From the NCBI GenBank assembly GCA_009712615.1, contig WASR01000040.1:3949-18864 (forward strand): a DNA stretch of 14,916 nt, read 5' to 3'. Below are positions 7,877 to 14,916 of this stretch, one piece after another. The DNA comes from Methanobacterium sp. (lineage in GTDB: Archaea; Methanobacteriota; Methanobacteria; Methanobacteriales; Methanobacteriaceae). A program made the position numbers and the translations under genes. Position 1 is the first letter of the stretch. Each line of letters opens with the position of its first letter. The notes under the pieces are model-generated. The model made no database searches and was not told the DNA's origin. It was given only the letters and a program-made list of their open reading frames with translations.

Positions 7877-7902
7877 AAAAATAATAAAAGAATAAAAGAA
7901 CA
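7877..7902 (-). terminator. T-rich terminator of the formate dehydrogenase gene
   Basis: Read on the minus strand, starting about 24 bp after the stop of the formate dehydrogenase gene, there is a pyrimidine-rich stretch with T4, T4 and T5 runs. This is a likely archaeal T-tract terminator separating that gene from the fwd promoter. The runs are short, so some read-through into fwd is possible. Confidence 0.45.
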
Positions 7903-7925
7903 GGTTAATTAAACACTGCAAAAAT

Positions 7926-10610
7926 TTAATCTAGGATCTTTTCCACCCTAACTGCACACACCTTGAACTCAGGTGTTTTTGATATTGGATCGCAGGCTGA
8001 GTTGGTTATGACGTTGGTAGCAGATTCGCCAAAGTGGAAGGTCATGAAAACTACTCCAGGTCTGCATCTGTCGGTGATTCGAACTTTAGGTTTTATTTCT
8101 CCCCTTCTAGATACCACTTTAACAGTTTCATCAGCCTCAACCCCCATTTTCAAGGCATCTTCTCTGGAGATGTCGATATAATCTTCCCCATATAATTTTT
8201 TCAATCCTTCGACGGCACCTGTCATTGTACTGGTTTGATAGTGATAGATGCTCCTGCCAGTTGTGAGAATTAGGGGGTAAGTTTCATCTGGCAGTTCTGC
8301 TGAAGGTCGGTAGGTTAATGGAATGAATTTAGCCCTTCCACTTTCTGTTTTGAATTCTTCTGTGTGGAGTATGGGCGTTCCTTCATGTTCCTCATGATGG
8401 CACGGCCACTGTATTCCCTCATCATCAATCCTACTGTAGTTGATTCCAGCAAATGATGGTGAAACTTTGGCCACTTCATCGTAAACTTCACTGGCGTCTT
8501 TATAATCAAATCCTTTTGCACCCATCTTCTTAGCTAAGAGGGATGTTATCAACCAATCTGGTTTTGATTCTCCAACTGGGTTTATTGCTTTTCGAACCCT
8601 TTGTATTCTTCGTTCTGAATTTGCAAAGGTACCATCCTTCTCTGCATAACTGCAGCCTGGAAGAACCACATCTGCCATCTGAGCTGTTTCACTCATGAAA
8701 ATATCCTGAACAACCAAGAAATCTAGAGACTTCATTGCTTCCTTGATATTTTCTGTGTCTGGTTCACTTGTAACAGGGTTTTCCCCTACGATATACATAG
8801 CCTTAATATCTCTGTTTTTGGCCGCAACAACCATTTCAGGGAATGTTAAACCCTTGGATTTGTTGAGTTCTACTTCCCATGCAGTTTCGAAACTTTCAAT
8901 GGTGTTTGGATCGTCTAATTTTTGATAGCCTGGGAAGGTGTCTGGAAGGCATCCCATATCACATGCACCTTGAACATTGTTCTGTCCTCTGATGGGATTC
9001 ACTCCCCCAAATTGTTTCCCCATGTTGCCTGTTAAGAGTGCTAAATTTCCCAGTGCAAAAACATTTTCAGTTCCATGTGTGTGTTCTGTGATTCCTAATG
9101 AATACAGTATGGATGCTGGTTTAATGGATGCGTAGGTCCTTGCAGCTTCCTTTATGAGTTCCCCATCAACTCCGGTTATGGATTCTACTGTTTCGATATT
9201 GTAAGATTGTAATGCCTCTTTAAACTCTTCAAAACCTTCACTTCTCCCATCGATATATGCTTGATCATGTAGTTCTTCATCCACGATCACCTTCATCATG
9301 CCCATGATGAGTGCCACATCAGTACCAGGGGTCTGATTCATGACAATGTCCGCGTGTTTACACAGATTAATATTCCTTGGATCAGCAACTATGAGTTTGG
9401 CACCATTTTTTACTGCTTCGATTATGCGTAAACCCAGTACAGGATAGCTGGCTGTTGGATTGGTCCCTATAACAAATAAACATGAAGCATCTTTAATCTC
9501 ATCTATAGAGTTACTCATAGCTCCACTTCCAAATATCCTGGCTAGACCTGCGACAGAGGGTGCGTGACATGATCTTGCACAGTTATCAACATTGTTAGTT
9601 CCCATCACAGTTCTGGTAAACTTTTGAACAGCGTAGTTATCCTCATTTGGACATCTTGCAGATGAAATTGATGCAAACTCATCACCCTTGTATTCAGATA
9701 ATTTCTGGGCAACGTGATCCAACGCTTCATCCCATTCAACCTCTACAAATTCATCATCTCTCTTAATTAGAGGTTTTTTAAGTCTGTCAGGATGGTTAAT
9801 GAAACTGTATCCAAATCTACCCTTTACACAGAGATTACCCTTGTTTACAGAGTTTTCTGTATCTCCTCTTGCACTGACTATCTTGTCTCCCCTCACACCG
9901 AGGTAAATGTTACATCCCACACCACAGTATGGGCATACAGTTTTAACTTCTCTTGCAGGTTTTTCTGTTTCTTTTGGAACGAGTGCACCAACAGGACAGG
10001 CTATCATGCATTCGCCACACGATACACAAGAGGATTCTAGGAGTGGTTTATCACCAAATGTTGTTATTTTTGTATCATATCCTCTGAATCCAAAATCTAC
10101 AGCATTGACGGCCAGGAGCTCACTGCAAGTTCTGACACATATACCACATAGTACACATTTCTTGAGATCCCTTTCAAAGAAGGGGTTAGAATCATCCACA
10201 GGAATATCCATTATTTTTCGTCTTAAACCGCCGAGATCATCACGATTAATTCCTAAATAGGCTGCAATTTCCTGTAATTTACAGTTATCATTTTTTTTGC
10301 ATGTTAAACAGTCCACTTCATGATTTGCAATCAGTAGTTCTGCAGACAATTTTCGAACCCGGTTTATCCGGGGATTATCTGTTGTTATTTTCATTCCATC
10401 ATGCACTTTTGTTTCACATGCCGTGATAAGACGTCCCTCTTCATTTTCAACGAGACAAAGCCTGCAAGATCCCCATGGCTTTAAACCAGGATAATAACAT
10501 AGATTAGGTATGTAAATATCGTTTGAAAGGGCTGTTTCCAGTATTGTGCTCCCTTCATCGGCATTAATTTCTACACCATCAATATTTAGTGTTATTTTAT
10601 TGTTCTTCAT
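7926..10610 (-). CDS. fdhA: Formate dehydrogenase catalytic subunit with NuoG-like iron-sulfur N-terminus (NAD(P)-linked type)
   Basis: This 894-residue cytoplasmic subunit should interconvert formate and CO2 at a Mo/W-bisMGD centre. From the N-terminus: a plant-type [2Fe-2S] domain (C38, C49, C52, C65); a His-Cys3 [4Fe-4S] site (H97, C101, C104, C110); two ferredoxin clusters (C152-C162 and C195-C205); the catalytic-domain cluster (C226, C229, C233, C261); and the pterin domains. The metal ligand is C348 (TGT codon) in CARSCHAPS, with H349 beside it, at the place where E. coli FdhF has selenocysteine. The formate-type segment NPIRGQNNVQGACDMG supplies the conserved active-site Arg. No [FeFe]-hydrogenase motifs occur. 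The usual methanogen FdhA is about 680 residues, lacks this N-terminal extension and pairs with F420-binding FdhB. This architecture instead matches bacterial enzymes that pair with NuoE/NuoF-type subunits, both of which are nearby. The ribosome binding site is weak. Confidence 0.92.
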   Translation of the reverse strand: MKNNKITLNIDGVEINADEGSTILETALSNDIYIPNLCYYPGLKPWGSCRLCLVENEEGRLITACETKVHDGMKITTDNPRINRVRKLSAELLIANHEVDCLTCKKNDNCKLQEIAAYLGINRDDLGGLRRKIMDIPVDDSNPFFERDLKKCVLCGICVRTCSELLAVNAVDFGFRGYDTKITTFGDKPLLESSCVSCGECMIACPVGALVPKETEKPAREVKTVCPYCGVGCNIYLGVRGDKIVSARGDTENSVNKGNLCVKGRFGYSFINHPDRLKKPLIKRDDEFVEVEWDEALDHVAQKLSEYKGDEFASISSARCPNEDNYAVQKFTRTVMGTNNVDNCARSCHAPSVAGLARIFGSGAMSNSIDEIKDASCLFVIGTNPTASYPVLGLRIIEAVKNGAKLIVADPRNINLCKHADIVMNQTPGTDVALIMGMMKVIVDEELHDQAYIDGRSEGFEEFKEALQSYNIETVESITGVDGELIKEAARTYASIKPASILYSLGITEHTHGTENVFALGNLALLTGNMGKQFGGVNPIRGQNNVQGACDMGCLPDTFPGYQKLDDPNTIESFETAWEVELNKSKGLTFPEMVVAAKNRDIKAMYIVGENPVTSEPDTENIKEAMKSLDFLVVQDIFMSETAQMADVVLPGCSYAEKDGTFANSERRIQRVRKAINPVGESKPDWLITSLLAKKMGAKGFDYKDASEVYDEVAKVSPSFAGINYSRIDDEGIQWPCHHEEHEGTPILHTEEFKTESGRAKFIPLTYRPSAELPDETYPLILTTGRSIYHYQTSTMTGAVEGLKKLYGEDYIDISREDALKMGVEADETVKVVSRRGEIKPKVRITDRCRPGVVFMTFHFGESATNVITNSACDPISKTPEFKVCAVRVEKILD

Positions 10611-10789
10611 GTTATCGTCAATAAATTCCCTTTTTAAATAGTCAGCTTTCTATATATTAAGTTCATGAAAAATTAGGATTATACACTCACATATATGCTA
10701 ACATCATATATATTTAAGTAGCCGAAGCCAGAATTATGAAGAGTAGAATTCGGTTTTAAATATTTAAAGATGATTTTTAAAGGTGGCAC
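10611..10789. promoter_or_regulatory. Divergent promoter region between fdhA and mobB
   Basis: For fdhA, a minus-strand TATA-like TTAATATATA at 10660-10651 would start transcription about 20 bp before the ATG. For mobB, a plus-strand TATATATTTAA at 10707-10717 would give a leader of about 50 nt. A perfect AT-only 14-bp palindrome, TTTAAATATTTAAA at 10755-10768, lies about 22 bp before the mobB ATG and could be an alternative TATA box. CCGAA at 10722-10726 and TTCGG at 10749-10753 could pair in the mobB leader. The ribosome binding site of mobB is AGGTGG at 10781-10786. The shared region would allow joint control of the enzyme and its cofactor genes. Confidence 0.4.
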
Positions 10790-11500
10790 ATGAGGATTAT
10801 AGCGGTTGTTGGTACCAAAAACACGGGCAAAACTACTCTTGTGACTAAAATAGTTGCAGAATTAGTTGAAAGAGGATTTAAAGTTGGAACAGTGAAACAT
10901 ACACACCACCAATTCGACCTTCCAGAGAGAGATACTGGAAAACACAAGGCAGCCGGAGCTGAAATAGTTGCAGGAATTGGAAGTGAAACATTTATCTCAA
11001 TCAAAGATTCTGTGGACCTAGAAAAGGTTCTTTTGATGATGAAATTCATGAAAGACCTTGATTTTGTTGTAGTAGAAGGATTAAAAGAATCTAAATACGC
11101 AAAAATCTCCACATCTGACTTTACAGATGAATTTACAATTGCAAATGTTGATGTGTTTAATATGGATGATGACCAACTCTGTTCCATTGTAGATCTAGTG
11201 CTTGAAAGAAGTTTTGGTATGGTAAACGATCTTAACTGCAAAAAATGCGGTTATGGTTCATGCGATGATTTTGTACATGCAAAACTTCAGGGAGTTGCAG
11301 ATGCAAGTTACTGCAGATCAGAATCAGATAGGGTCATACTGAAGATCAACGACACCATGATCCCTTTGAATCCATTCGTGAGAACATTTATAGATGAAAC
11401 TGTGCTTGGCATGGTAAAATCATTGAAAACCGATGAATTCGGAGCAGAAAATCTTAACAAAATTGAACTTCTGATAAGAGATAAGCATGAAAACGATTAA
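10790..11500 (+). CDS. mobB: MobB-type molybdopterin-guanine dinucleotide biosynthesis GTPase with C-terminal iron-sulfur domain
   Basis: MobB is a GTP-binding accessory protein in the step that attaches GMP to molybdopterin, giving the MGD cofactor used by both Fwd and formate dehydrogenase. The P-loop is GTKNTGKTT (residues 8-16), followed by the family's VKHTHH segment (35-40) and the [10 protein letters not shown] strand around 92-101. Beyond the usual MobB domain (about 160 residues) the protein continues to 236 residues. The extension has C150, C153, C158 and C175 in a CxxCx4Cx16C pattern, like the small Fe-S domain of RnfB and corrinoid Fe-S proteins, and then a tail containing IPLNPFV and LGMVKSLK. 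The extension may bind a [4Fe-4S] cluster; its role is not known to me. Its 3' end overlaps moaA by 14 bases, so the two are cotranscribed. Confidence 0.85.
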   Translation: MRIIAVVGTKNTGKTTLVTKIVAELVERGFKVGTVKHTHHQFDLPERDTGKHKAAGAEIVAGIGSETFISIKDSVDLEKVLLMMKFMKDLDFVVVEGLKESKYAKISTSDFTDEFTIANVDVFNMDDDQLCSIVDLVLERSFGMVNDLNCKKCGYGSCDDFVHAKLQGVADASYCRSESDRVILKINDTMIPLNPFVRTFIDETVLGMVKSLKTDEFGAENLNKIELLIRDKHEND

Positions 11501-12449
11501 CATTGAAAATAAGGTTACTGATAATTTTAAAAGGCCTTTAATATCATTGAGAATATCCATAACAAACAGGTGCAACGTAAAATGTTTTTACTGCCATCAC
11601 GATGGAATTGTACCTCAAGATTATGAAATGACCCCAAAAGAAATTGAAAGAATTGTTACAGTTGCTAAAGAACTTGGAATTGAAAAAATAAGACTTTCTG
11701 GTGGTGAACCACTCGTCAGAGATGATATTGTGGATATGGTTTCAAGGATAGCAGATGTGGGATTTCGAGATATTTCATTAACAACCAACGGCATTCTCCT
11801 TGAAAAATATGCTGAAAAATTACATGAAGCCGGACTAACCCGTGTAAATGTAAGTTTTGATACCCTAAATCCAGACACCTACAGTTTCATTACAAAAAGG
11901 GAGTACATGGATATTGCCAAAGCTGGAATTCAGAGGGCTGTAAAATCTGGATTGAACCCAGTCAAAGTTAACATGGTTGTTATGAAGGGAATAAACGACA
12001 ACGAAATATGGGACATGTTCAAATTTTGCAGAGAAACTGGAGCAATATTGCAGCTCATAGAACTTCTAAAAACAGAGGCTGAAAAACCTGGAAGCTTTTT
12101 TGATAAATACCATTATGATATGGGAGAACTTGAAGATGAACTAACAGAAATGTCAGATCAAGTTAAAACAAGAAAATTCATGCAGGACAGGAAGAAGTAT
12201 TTCGTTGAGGGTGGTGAAATAGAGATTGTCAGACCAATGGATAACACAGAGTTCTGTAAAAATTGTACAAGGCTTAGGATAACTCCCGATGGGAAGATCA
12301 AACCCTGCCTTCTCAAAAATGACAATCTGGTGGATATAATCGAACCCATGCGTAGAGGTTATACCAACGAAGAACTTAAAAAAGTATTTTTAGAGGCTAT
12401 AGAACACAGAAAACCCTACTTTACTGATGGTTGCCATGCTAAATCCTGA
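11487..12449 (+). CDS. moaA: GTP 3',8-cyclase MoaA (molybdenum cofactor biosynthesis)
   Basis: MoaA is a radical-SAM enzyme that converts GTP to 3',8-cyclo-GTP, the first committed step of molybdopterin synthesis. The radical-SAM cluster motif is C29, C33, C36 in [11 protein letters not shown], with the SAM-binding LSGGEPL at 70-76. The second, substrate-binding cluster is C257, C260 and C274 in [19 protein letters not shown]. At 320 residues it has the normal length. The bacterial enzymes end in a catalytic Gly-Gly tail; here the C-terminus reads GCHAKS instead, so the tail appears absent or different, and I am not sure whether this is general among archaeal forms. The ATG at 11487 lies inside the end of mobB, behind a weak purine-rich GATAAGAGATAAG. 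The gene converges on the NuoF-like gene. Confidence 0.93.
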   Translation: MKTINIENKVTDNFKRPLISLRISITNRCNVKCFYCHHDGIVPQDYEMTPKEIERIVTVAKELGIEKIRLSGGEPLVRDDIVDMVSRIADVGFRDISLTTNGILLEKYAEKLHEAGLTRVNVSFDTLNPDTYSFITKREYMDIAKAGIQRAVKSGLNPVKVNMVVMKGINDNEIWDMFKFCRETGAILQLIELLKTEAEKPGSFFDKYHYDMGELEDELTEMSDQVKTRKFMQDRKKYFVEGGEIEIVRPMDNTEFCKNCTRLRITPDGKIKPCLLKNDNLVDIIEPMRRGYTNEELKKVFLEAIEHRKPYFTDGCHAKS

Positions 12450-12510
12450 AATTATTTTGTGAATTATTTGATCCCTTACATTTCAATCATTTTTTTCTTC
12501 TCTGGATGAT
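12450..12510. terminator. Convergent intergenic region with T-run after moaA
   Basis: Seven T residues at 12490-12496 followed by CTTC lie about 40 bp after the moaA stop and are a probable plus-strand terminator. Nothing as clear is seen for the minus-strand NuoF-like gene, which has only an AT-rich stretch beyond its stop. Confidence 0.4.
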
Positions 12511-14370
12511 TCAGTACTTCGATACCCTTTCAATTGCATTGTACTTGCCTGAACAAAGTTCAATACAAGTACCACATTTTATACATTTTTCAGTATCAAT
12601 GGAATGTATGTGTTTTTTTGTGCCAGAAACAGCCCCTACTGGGCATGATTTCAAACATAACATGCATCCCTCACATTTTTCATCTATAACCCTGTAGTTA
12701 ATCAGTTCTTTACATAAAAGGGCTTTGCATTTCTTATTTTTAATATGGGAAATGTATTCATCTTCAAAATATTTTAGAGTAGTGAGTATAGGGTTGGGAG
12801 ATGTTTGTCCAAGTCCACAGAGGGATCCATCCCGGATTCCTTGAGAAAGTTCACGTAAAAGATCGTTGTCTCCCTCTTTGCCTTTACCCTGAGTTATATC
12901 ACTTAATATGTCCAGCATCTGTTTGGTTCCCAATCTGCATGGAACACATTTACCACAGGATTCGTTTTGTATGAATTCCAGGAAATATCTGGCAACATCA
13001 ACCATACAGCTGTTTTGATCCATTACAACAAGCCCACCTGAACCCATTATGGCTCCTGCCATTGTTAATGAATCATAATCTATTTTGGTATCGAGGAATT
13101 CTTCAGGAAGGCAGCCTCCAGAAGGTCCTCCTATCTGAACAGCCTTAAAATTACCATCGTTGTTAATTCCGCCCCCGATATCGTAAATAACTTCTCGAAG
13201 TGTGGTCCCAAGTGGAACCTCTATCAATCCTGGTTTTTTAACATTACCCACCAGAGAGAAGGTTTTTGTACCCTTACTTTCAACTGTTCCAAATTCTTTG
13301 AACCTTTCATGGCCCGTCTGCATAATGAGTGATACACTGGCCATTGTTTCAACATTGTTTATTACGGTGGGTTTTCCCCACAAACCTGCTGTTGTTGGAA
13401 ATGGGGGCCTTGTTCTGGGCATTCCCCTTTTACCTTCGATTGAAGCTATTAATGCAGTTTCCTCACCACAAACAAAAGCACCTGCACCCTCCTTAATTTT
13501 GATTTCCAGATCGAATCCAGTTTCTAGGATGTTCTTTCCAAGCAAACCCATATCCTTCATTTGTGATATTGCATGTTTCAATCTTTCAAGTGCAAGGGGA
13601 TATTCAGCCCTGCAGTAAATATATGCCTCTTTAACTCCTAGAGTATAGGATGCTATTACGATTCCCTCTAGCACTGAGTGGGGGTCACTCTCCAGTAATG
13701 ATCTGTTCATAAATGCCCCAGGATCTCCCTCATCAGCGTTACATATCAAATATTTTTCTTCAGCCTCAGAATCAATGCAGAACTGCCATTTCATCCATGT
13801 GGGAAACCCTGCTCCTCCTCTTCCCCTTAGACCGGAACTTTTCATCTGTTCAATGACCATTTCAGGTTTGGTTTTGAGTGCAGAATTCAGTCCACTGTAA
13901 CCTCCCCTAGCAATATAATGTTTGATATTGGAAGGGTCTATCAACCCACAGTTTCGAAGTATCCTCCTAACTTGAGGTTTCATTACTGGCGTTTCAAACA
14001 AAGAGGGAATTTCTTCAATTTCATCGGCACCTATGGTGCCGAGTGCGAATTCAGGTAAAGGATTGTTTCCCTGTAAATATTCATTTACAAGTTGTTTTAC
14101 CAAGTTTTTAGTTACCTGGCCATAAAAAATTGCTGGATGACCTGGTTTGATTATTGTTATCACTGGTTCGATATAGCACAACCCTATACAGCCCACTTCG
14201 ATGATCTCAACATCCAATCCTGCTTCTGCAATTTCTTCCTTGAGTACTGAGGAAATTTCTTGTGCCCCTGCTGATCTTCCACAGGTTGCAGAACCCACAG
14301 CTATCACAGTTTTATCCTCAAGAAGCAAATATTCTTCCTGTGATTCCTTTAATAGTTGTTTATATTTCAT
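12511..14370 (-). CDS. nuoF: NuoF/HydB-like diaphorase subunit (FMN, NAD(P)H-binding) of the formate dehydrogenase
   Basis: This 619-residue flavoprotein resembles the NuoF-like beta subunits of bacterial bifurcating hydrogenases and formate dehydrogenases rather than complex I NuoF (~445). Domains: an N-terminal thioredoxin-like region with C30, C61 and C65; the FMN site GRGGAGFPTWMKW (183-195); the NADEGDPG segment (211-218), whose acidic residues lie at the nucleotide site in NuoF; the GAGAFVCGEETALIASIEG nucleotide motif (295-313); the [4Fe-4S] site C472, C475, C478, C518; and a C-terminal two-cluster ferredoxin (C566-C576 and C596-C606; the second lacks the final Pro). The extra N- and C-terminal clusters are those used for ferredoxin exchange in bifurcating enzymes. 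The ATG at 14370 is 22 bases after the NuoE-like gene. Its presumed catalytic partner at 7926-10610 is separated from it by mobB-moaA. The symbol marks homology only; no other complex I genes are seen. Confidence 0.92.
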   Translation of the reverse strand: MKYKQLLKESQEEYLLLEDKTVIAVGSATCGRSAGAQEISSVLKEEIAEAGLDVEIIEVGCIGLCYIEPVITIIKPGHPAIFYGQVTKNLVKQLVNEYLQGNNPLPEFALGTIGADEIEEIPSLFETPVMKPQVRRILRNCGLIDPSNIKHYIARGGYSGLNSALKTKPEMVIEQMKSSGLRGRGGAGFPTWMKWQFCIDSEAEEKYLICNADEGDPGAFMNRSLLESDPHSVLEGIVIASYTLGVKEAYIYCRAEYPLALERLKHAISQMKDMGLLGKNILETGFDLEIKIKEGAGAFVCGEETALIASIEGKRGMPRTRPPFPTTAGLWGKPTVINNVETMASVSLIMQTGHERFKEFGTVESKGTKTFSLVGNVKKPGLIEVPLGTTLREVIYDIGGGINNDGNFKAVQIGGPSGGCLPEEFLDTKIDYDSLTMAGAIMGSGGLVVMDQNSCMVDVARYFLEFIQNESCGKCVPCRLGTKQMLDILSDITQGKGKEGDNDLLRELSQGIRDGSLCGLGQTSPNPILTTLKYFEDEYISHIKNKKCKALLCKELINYRVIDEKCEGCMLCLKSCPVGAVSGTKKHIHSIDTEKCIKCGTCIELCSGKYNAIERVSKY

Positions 14371-14392
14371 TATTTACCCTTGTTCCTTACAT

Positions 14393-14863
14393 TTAGCCAT
14401 CTGATTTGGATTGTCTTTCAATCCTTCGAAACATCTTCTTTATATCCTTCAGAGTCATGTTTGATTCAACATCATCATTTATCATTGCACAAGGTGCCAG
14501 TGCACAGCATCCTAAGCATCCCACAGATTCCAGTGAATATTCCATGTCAAATGTTACTTCACCTTCTTTTATACCTAAATGTCTTTCAATTCCTTCAATA
14601 ATTTGAGGAGCTCCTTTAACATGACATGCTGTTCCCTTGCAAACCATGATATGTTTTTTTCCCACAGGAGTGAATCTGAACTGCGTATAAAAAGTTGCAA
14701 CCCCATATATCTCACTTTCTGAAACTCCTGTAAATTTAGAAACATCTGTTATTGATTCTTCCGATAGATACCCTAAATTAGCTTGAATATCCTGAAGAAG
14801 AGGTATTAATTCCGATTTAGTCCCTTCATATGTAGATAAAATTTCAGTTAAAGTTTTAGTCAT
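14393..14863 (-). CDS. nuoE: NuoE-like thioredoxin-fold [2Fe-2S] subunit
   Basis: This 156-residue protein is the small [2Fe-2S] subunit that sits beside the NuoF-like flavoprotein in NAD(P)-linked hydrogenases and formate dehydrogenases. The cluster ligands are visible as C-x4-C in CKGTACHVKGA (C80 and C85) and C-x3-C in GCLGCCALAPCA (about C116 and C120). The N-terminal helical part carries the usual GYLSEESI, SESEIYGVATFYTQF pattern. Its length is normal for the family. The ATG at 14863 follows GGAG by seven bases. It is the first gene of the nuoE-nuoF pair inside the window; whether another gene precedes it cannot be seen. Its symbol marks homology to NuoE, not membership of complex I. 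Confidence 0.92.
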   Translation of the reverse strand: MTKTLTEILSTYEGTKSELIPLLQDIQANLGYLSEESITDVSKFTGVSESEIYGVATFYTQFRFTPVGKKHIMVCKGTACHVKGAPQIIEGIERHLGIKEGEVTFDMEYSLESVGCLGCCALAPCAMINDDVESNMTLKDIKKMFRRIERQSKSDG

Positions 14864-14916
14864 TAAAATTCTCCATTAAAAATTAGATCTCGATGAAAAT
14901 ATTATAGATTTAATGA
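14864..14916 (-). promoter_or_regulatory. Putative promoter of the nuoE-nuoF pair
   Basis: On the minus strand TATAATAT at 14906-14899 is a TATA-like element. A start about 25 bp downstream would leave a leader of some 12-15 nt containing GGAG at 14874-14871. The window ends just upstream, so other promoters or a longer operon remain possible. Confidence 0.4.

Noticed and set aside
9907..10260. Open frame of about 117 codons on the plus strand opposite fdhA, and similar frames opposite other genes
   Set aside because: These lie wholly inside well-supported genes on the other strand, match no family and lack good ribosome binding sites; they are shadows of codon use.
7926..10610. [FeFe]-hydrogenase catalytic subunit, suggested by the NuoG-like N-terminus and the NuoE/NuoF-like partners
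   Set aside because: No H-cluster cysteine motifs are present; the C-terminal two thirds are a complete molybdopterin formate dehydrogenase with CARSCH and NPIRGQNNVQGACDMG.
7926..10610. Selenocysteine (in-frame TGA) in the formate dehydrogenase or in fwdB
   Set aside because: The metal-ligand position is TGT cysteine in both genes (C348 in fdhA, C129 in fwdB) and the frames run without interruption.
10755..10768. AT-only 14-bp palindrome as a specific operator
   Set aside because: Such palindromes arise easily in AT-rich intergenic DNA; it may just be a TATA element, so it is only noted under the promoter entry.
10720..10789. Molybdenum cofactor riboswitch in the mobB leader
   Set aside because: Only a 5-bp stem with a 22-nt loop is seen, far simpler than the known bacterial element, which is not known from archaea.
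10777..11241. Minus-strand frame of 154 codons overlapping mobB
   Set aside because: It is antisense to the P-loop and GTPase core of mobB and shows no recognisable protein features.
12511..14863. Part of a respiratory complex I operon
   Set aside because: Only NuoE/NuoF-like subunits are present, the NuoF-like protein has the extra N- and C-terminal domains of soluble bifurcating enzymes, and no membrane subunits are in the window.

Overview
The window is methanogen DNA, most likely from Methanobacteriales (Methanobacterium-like). The evidence is a complete tungsten/molybdenum formylmethanofuran dehydrogenase (Fwd) operon, AT-rich intergenic DNA with archaeal TATA-like boxes, T-tract terminators, and repeated GGTGAT/GGAG ribosome binding sites that fit an archaeal 16S tail. 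No CRISPR array, insertion sequence, tRNA or rRNA was seen.

Layout. (1) At 1-633 (+) lies a lone FmdE-family gene with altered active-site residues, behind a 14-bp palindrome that overlaps its TATA-like box. (2) At 634-782 is a convergent terminator region. (3) At 783-1442 (-) is a tandem pair of paralogous ~100-residue proteins of unknown function, separated from the fwd genes by a T-tract terminator. (4) At 1522-7713 (-) is the fwd operon in the order H-F-G-D-B-A-C. It begins with a helix-turn-helix protein fused to a two-cluster ferredoxin. (5) At 7714-7925 is the fwd promoter region, which also holds the terminator of the gene upstream. (6) At 7926-10610 (-) is an 894-residue formate dehydrogenase catalytic subunit with a NuoG/hydrogenase-like iron-sulfur N-terminus. 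(7) At 10790-12449 (+) are mobB and moaA, molybdopterin cofactor genes transcribed divergently from the formate dehydrogenase gene. (8) At 12511-14863 (-) are NuoE-like and NuoF-like diaphorase subunits.

How it fits together. Fwd catalyses the first step of methanogenesis: CO2 is reduced to formate at the W/Mo-bisMGD site of FwdB/D, and the formate is condensed with methanofuran in FwdA, with electrons from ferredoxin passing through FwdF/G. The FdhA, NuoF-like and NuoE-like genes together encode what looks like a bacterial-type trimeric, NAD(P)- and probably ferredoxin-linked (potentially electron-bifurcating) formate dehydrogenase. This differs from the F420-dependent FdhAB typical of methanogens. 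MoaA and MobB serve pterin cofactor synthesis used by both enzymes. The locus therefore groups formate chemistry, low-potential electron supply and cofactor synthesis.

The best candidate for something little described is this NAD-type formate dehydrogenase beside fwd in a methanogen, together with the HTH-ferredoxin protein that heads the fwd operon. These functional links are inferences from domains and gene order.
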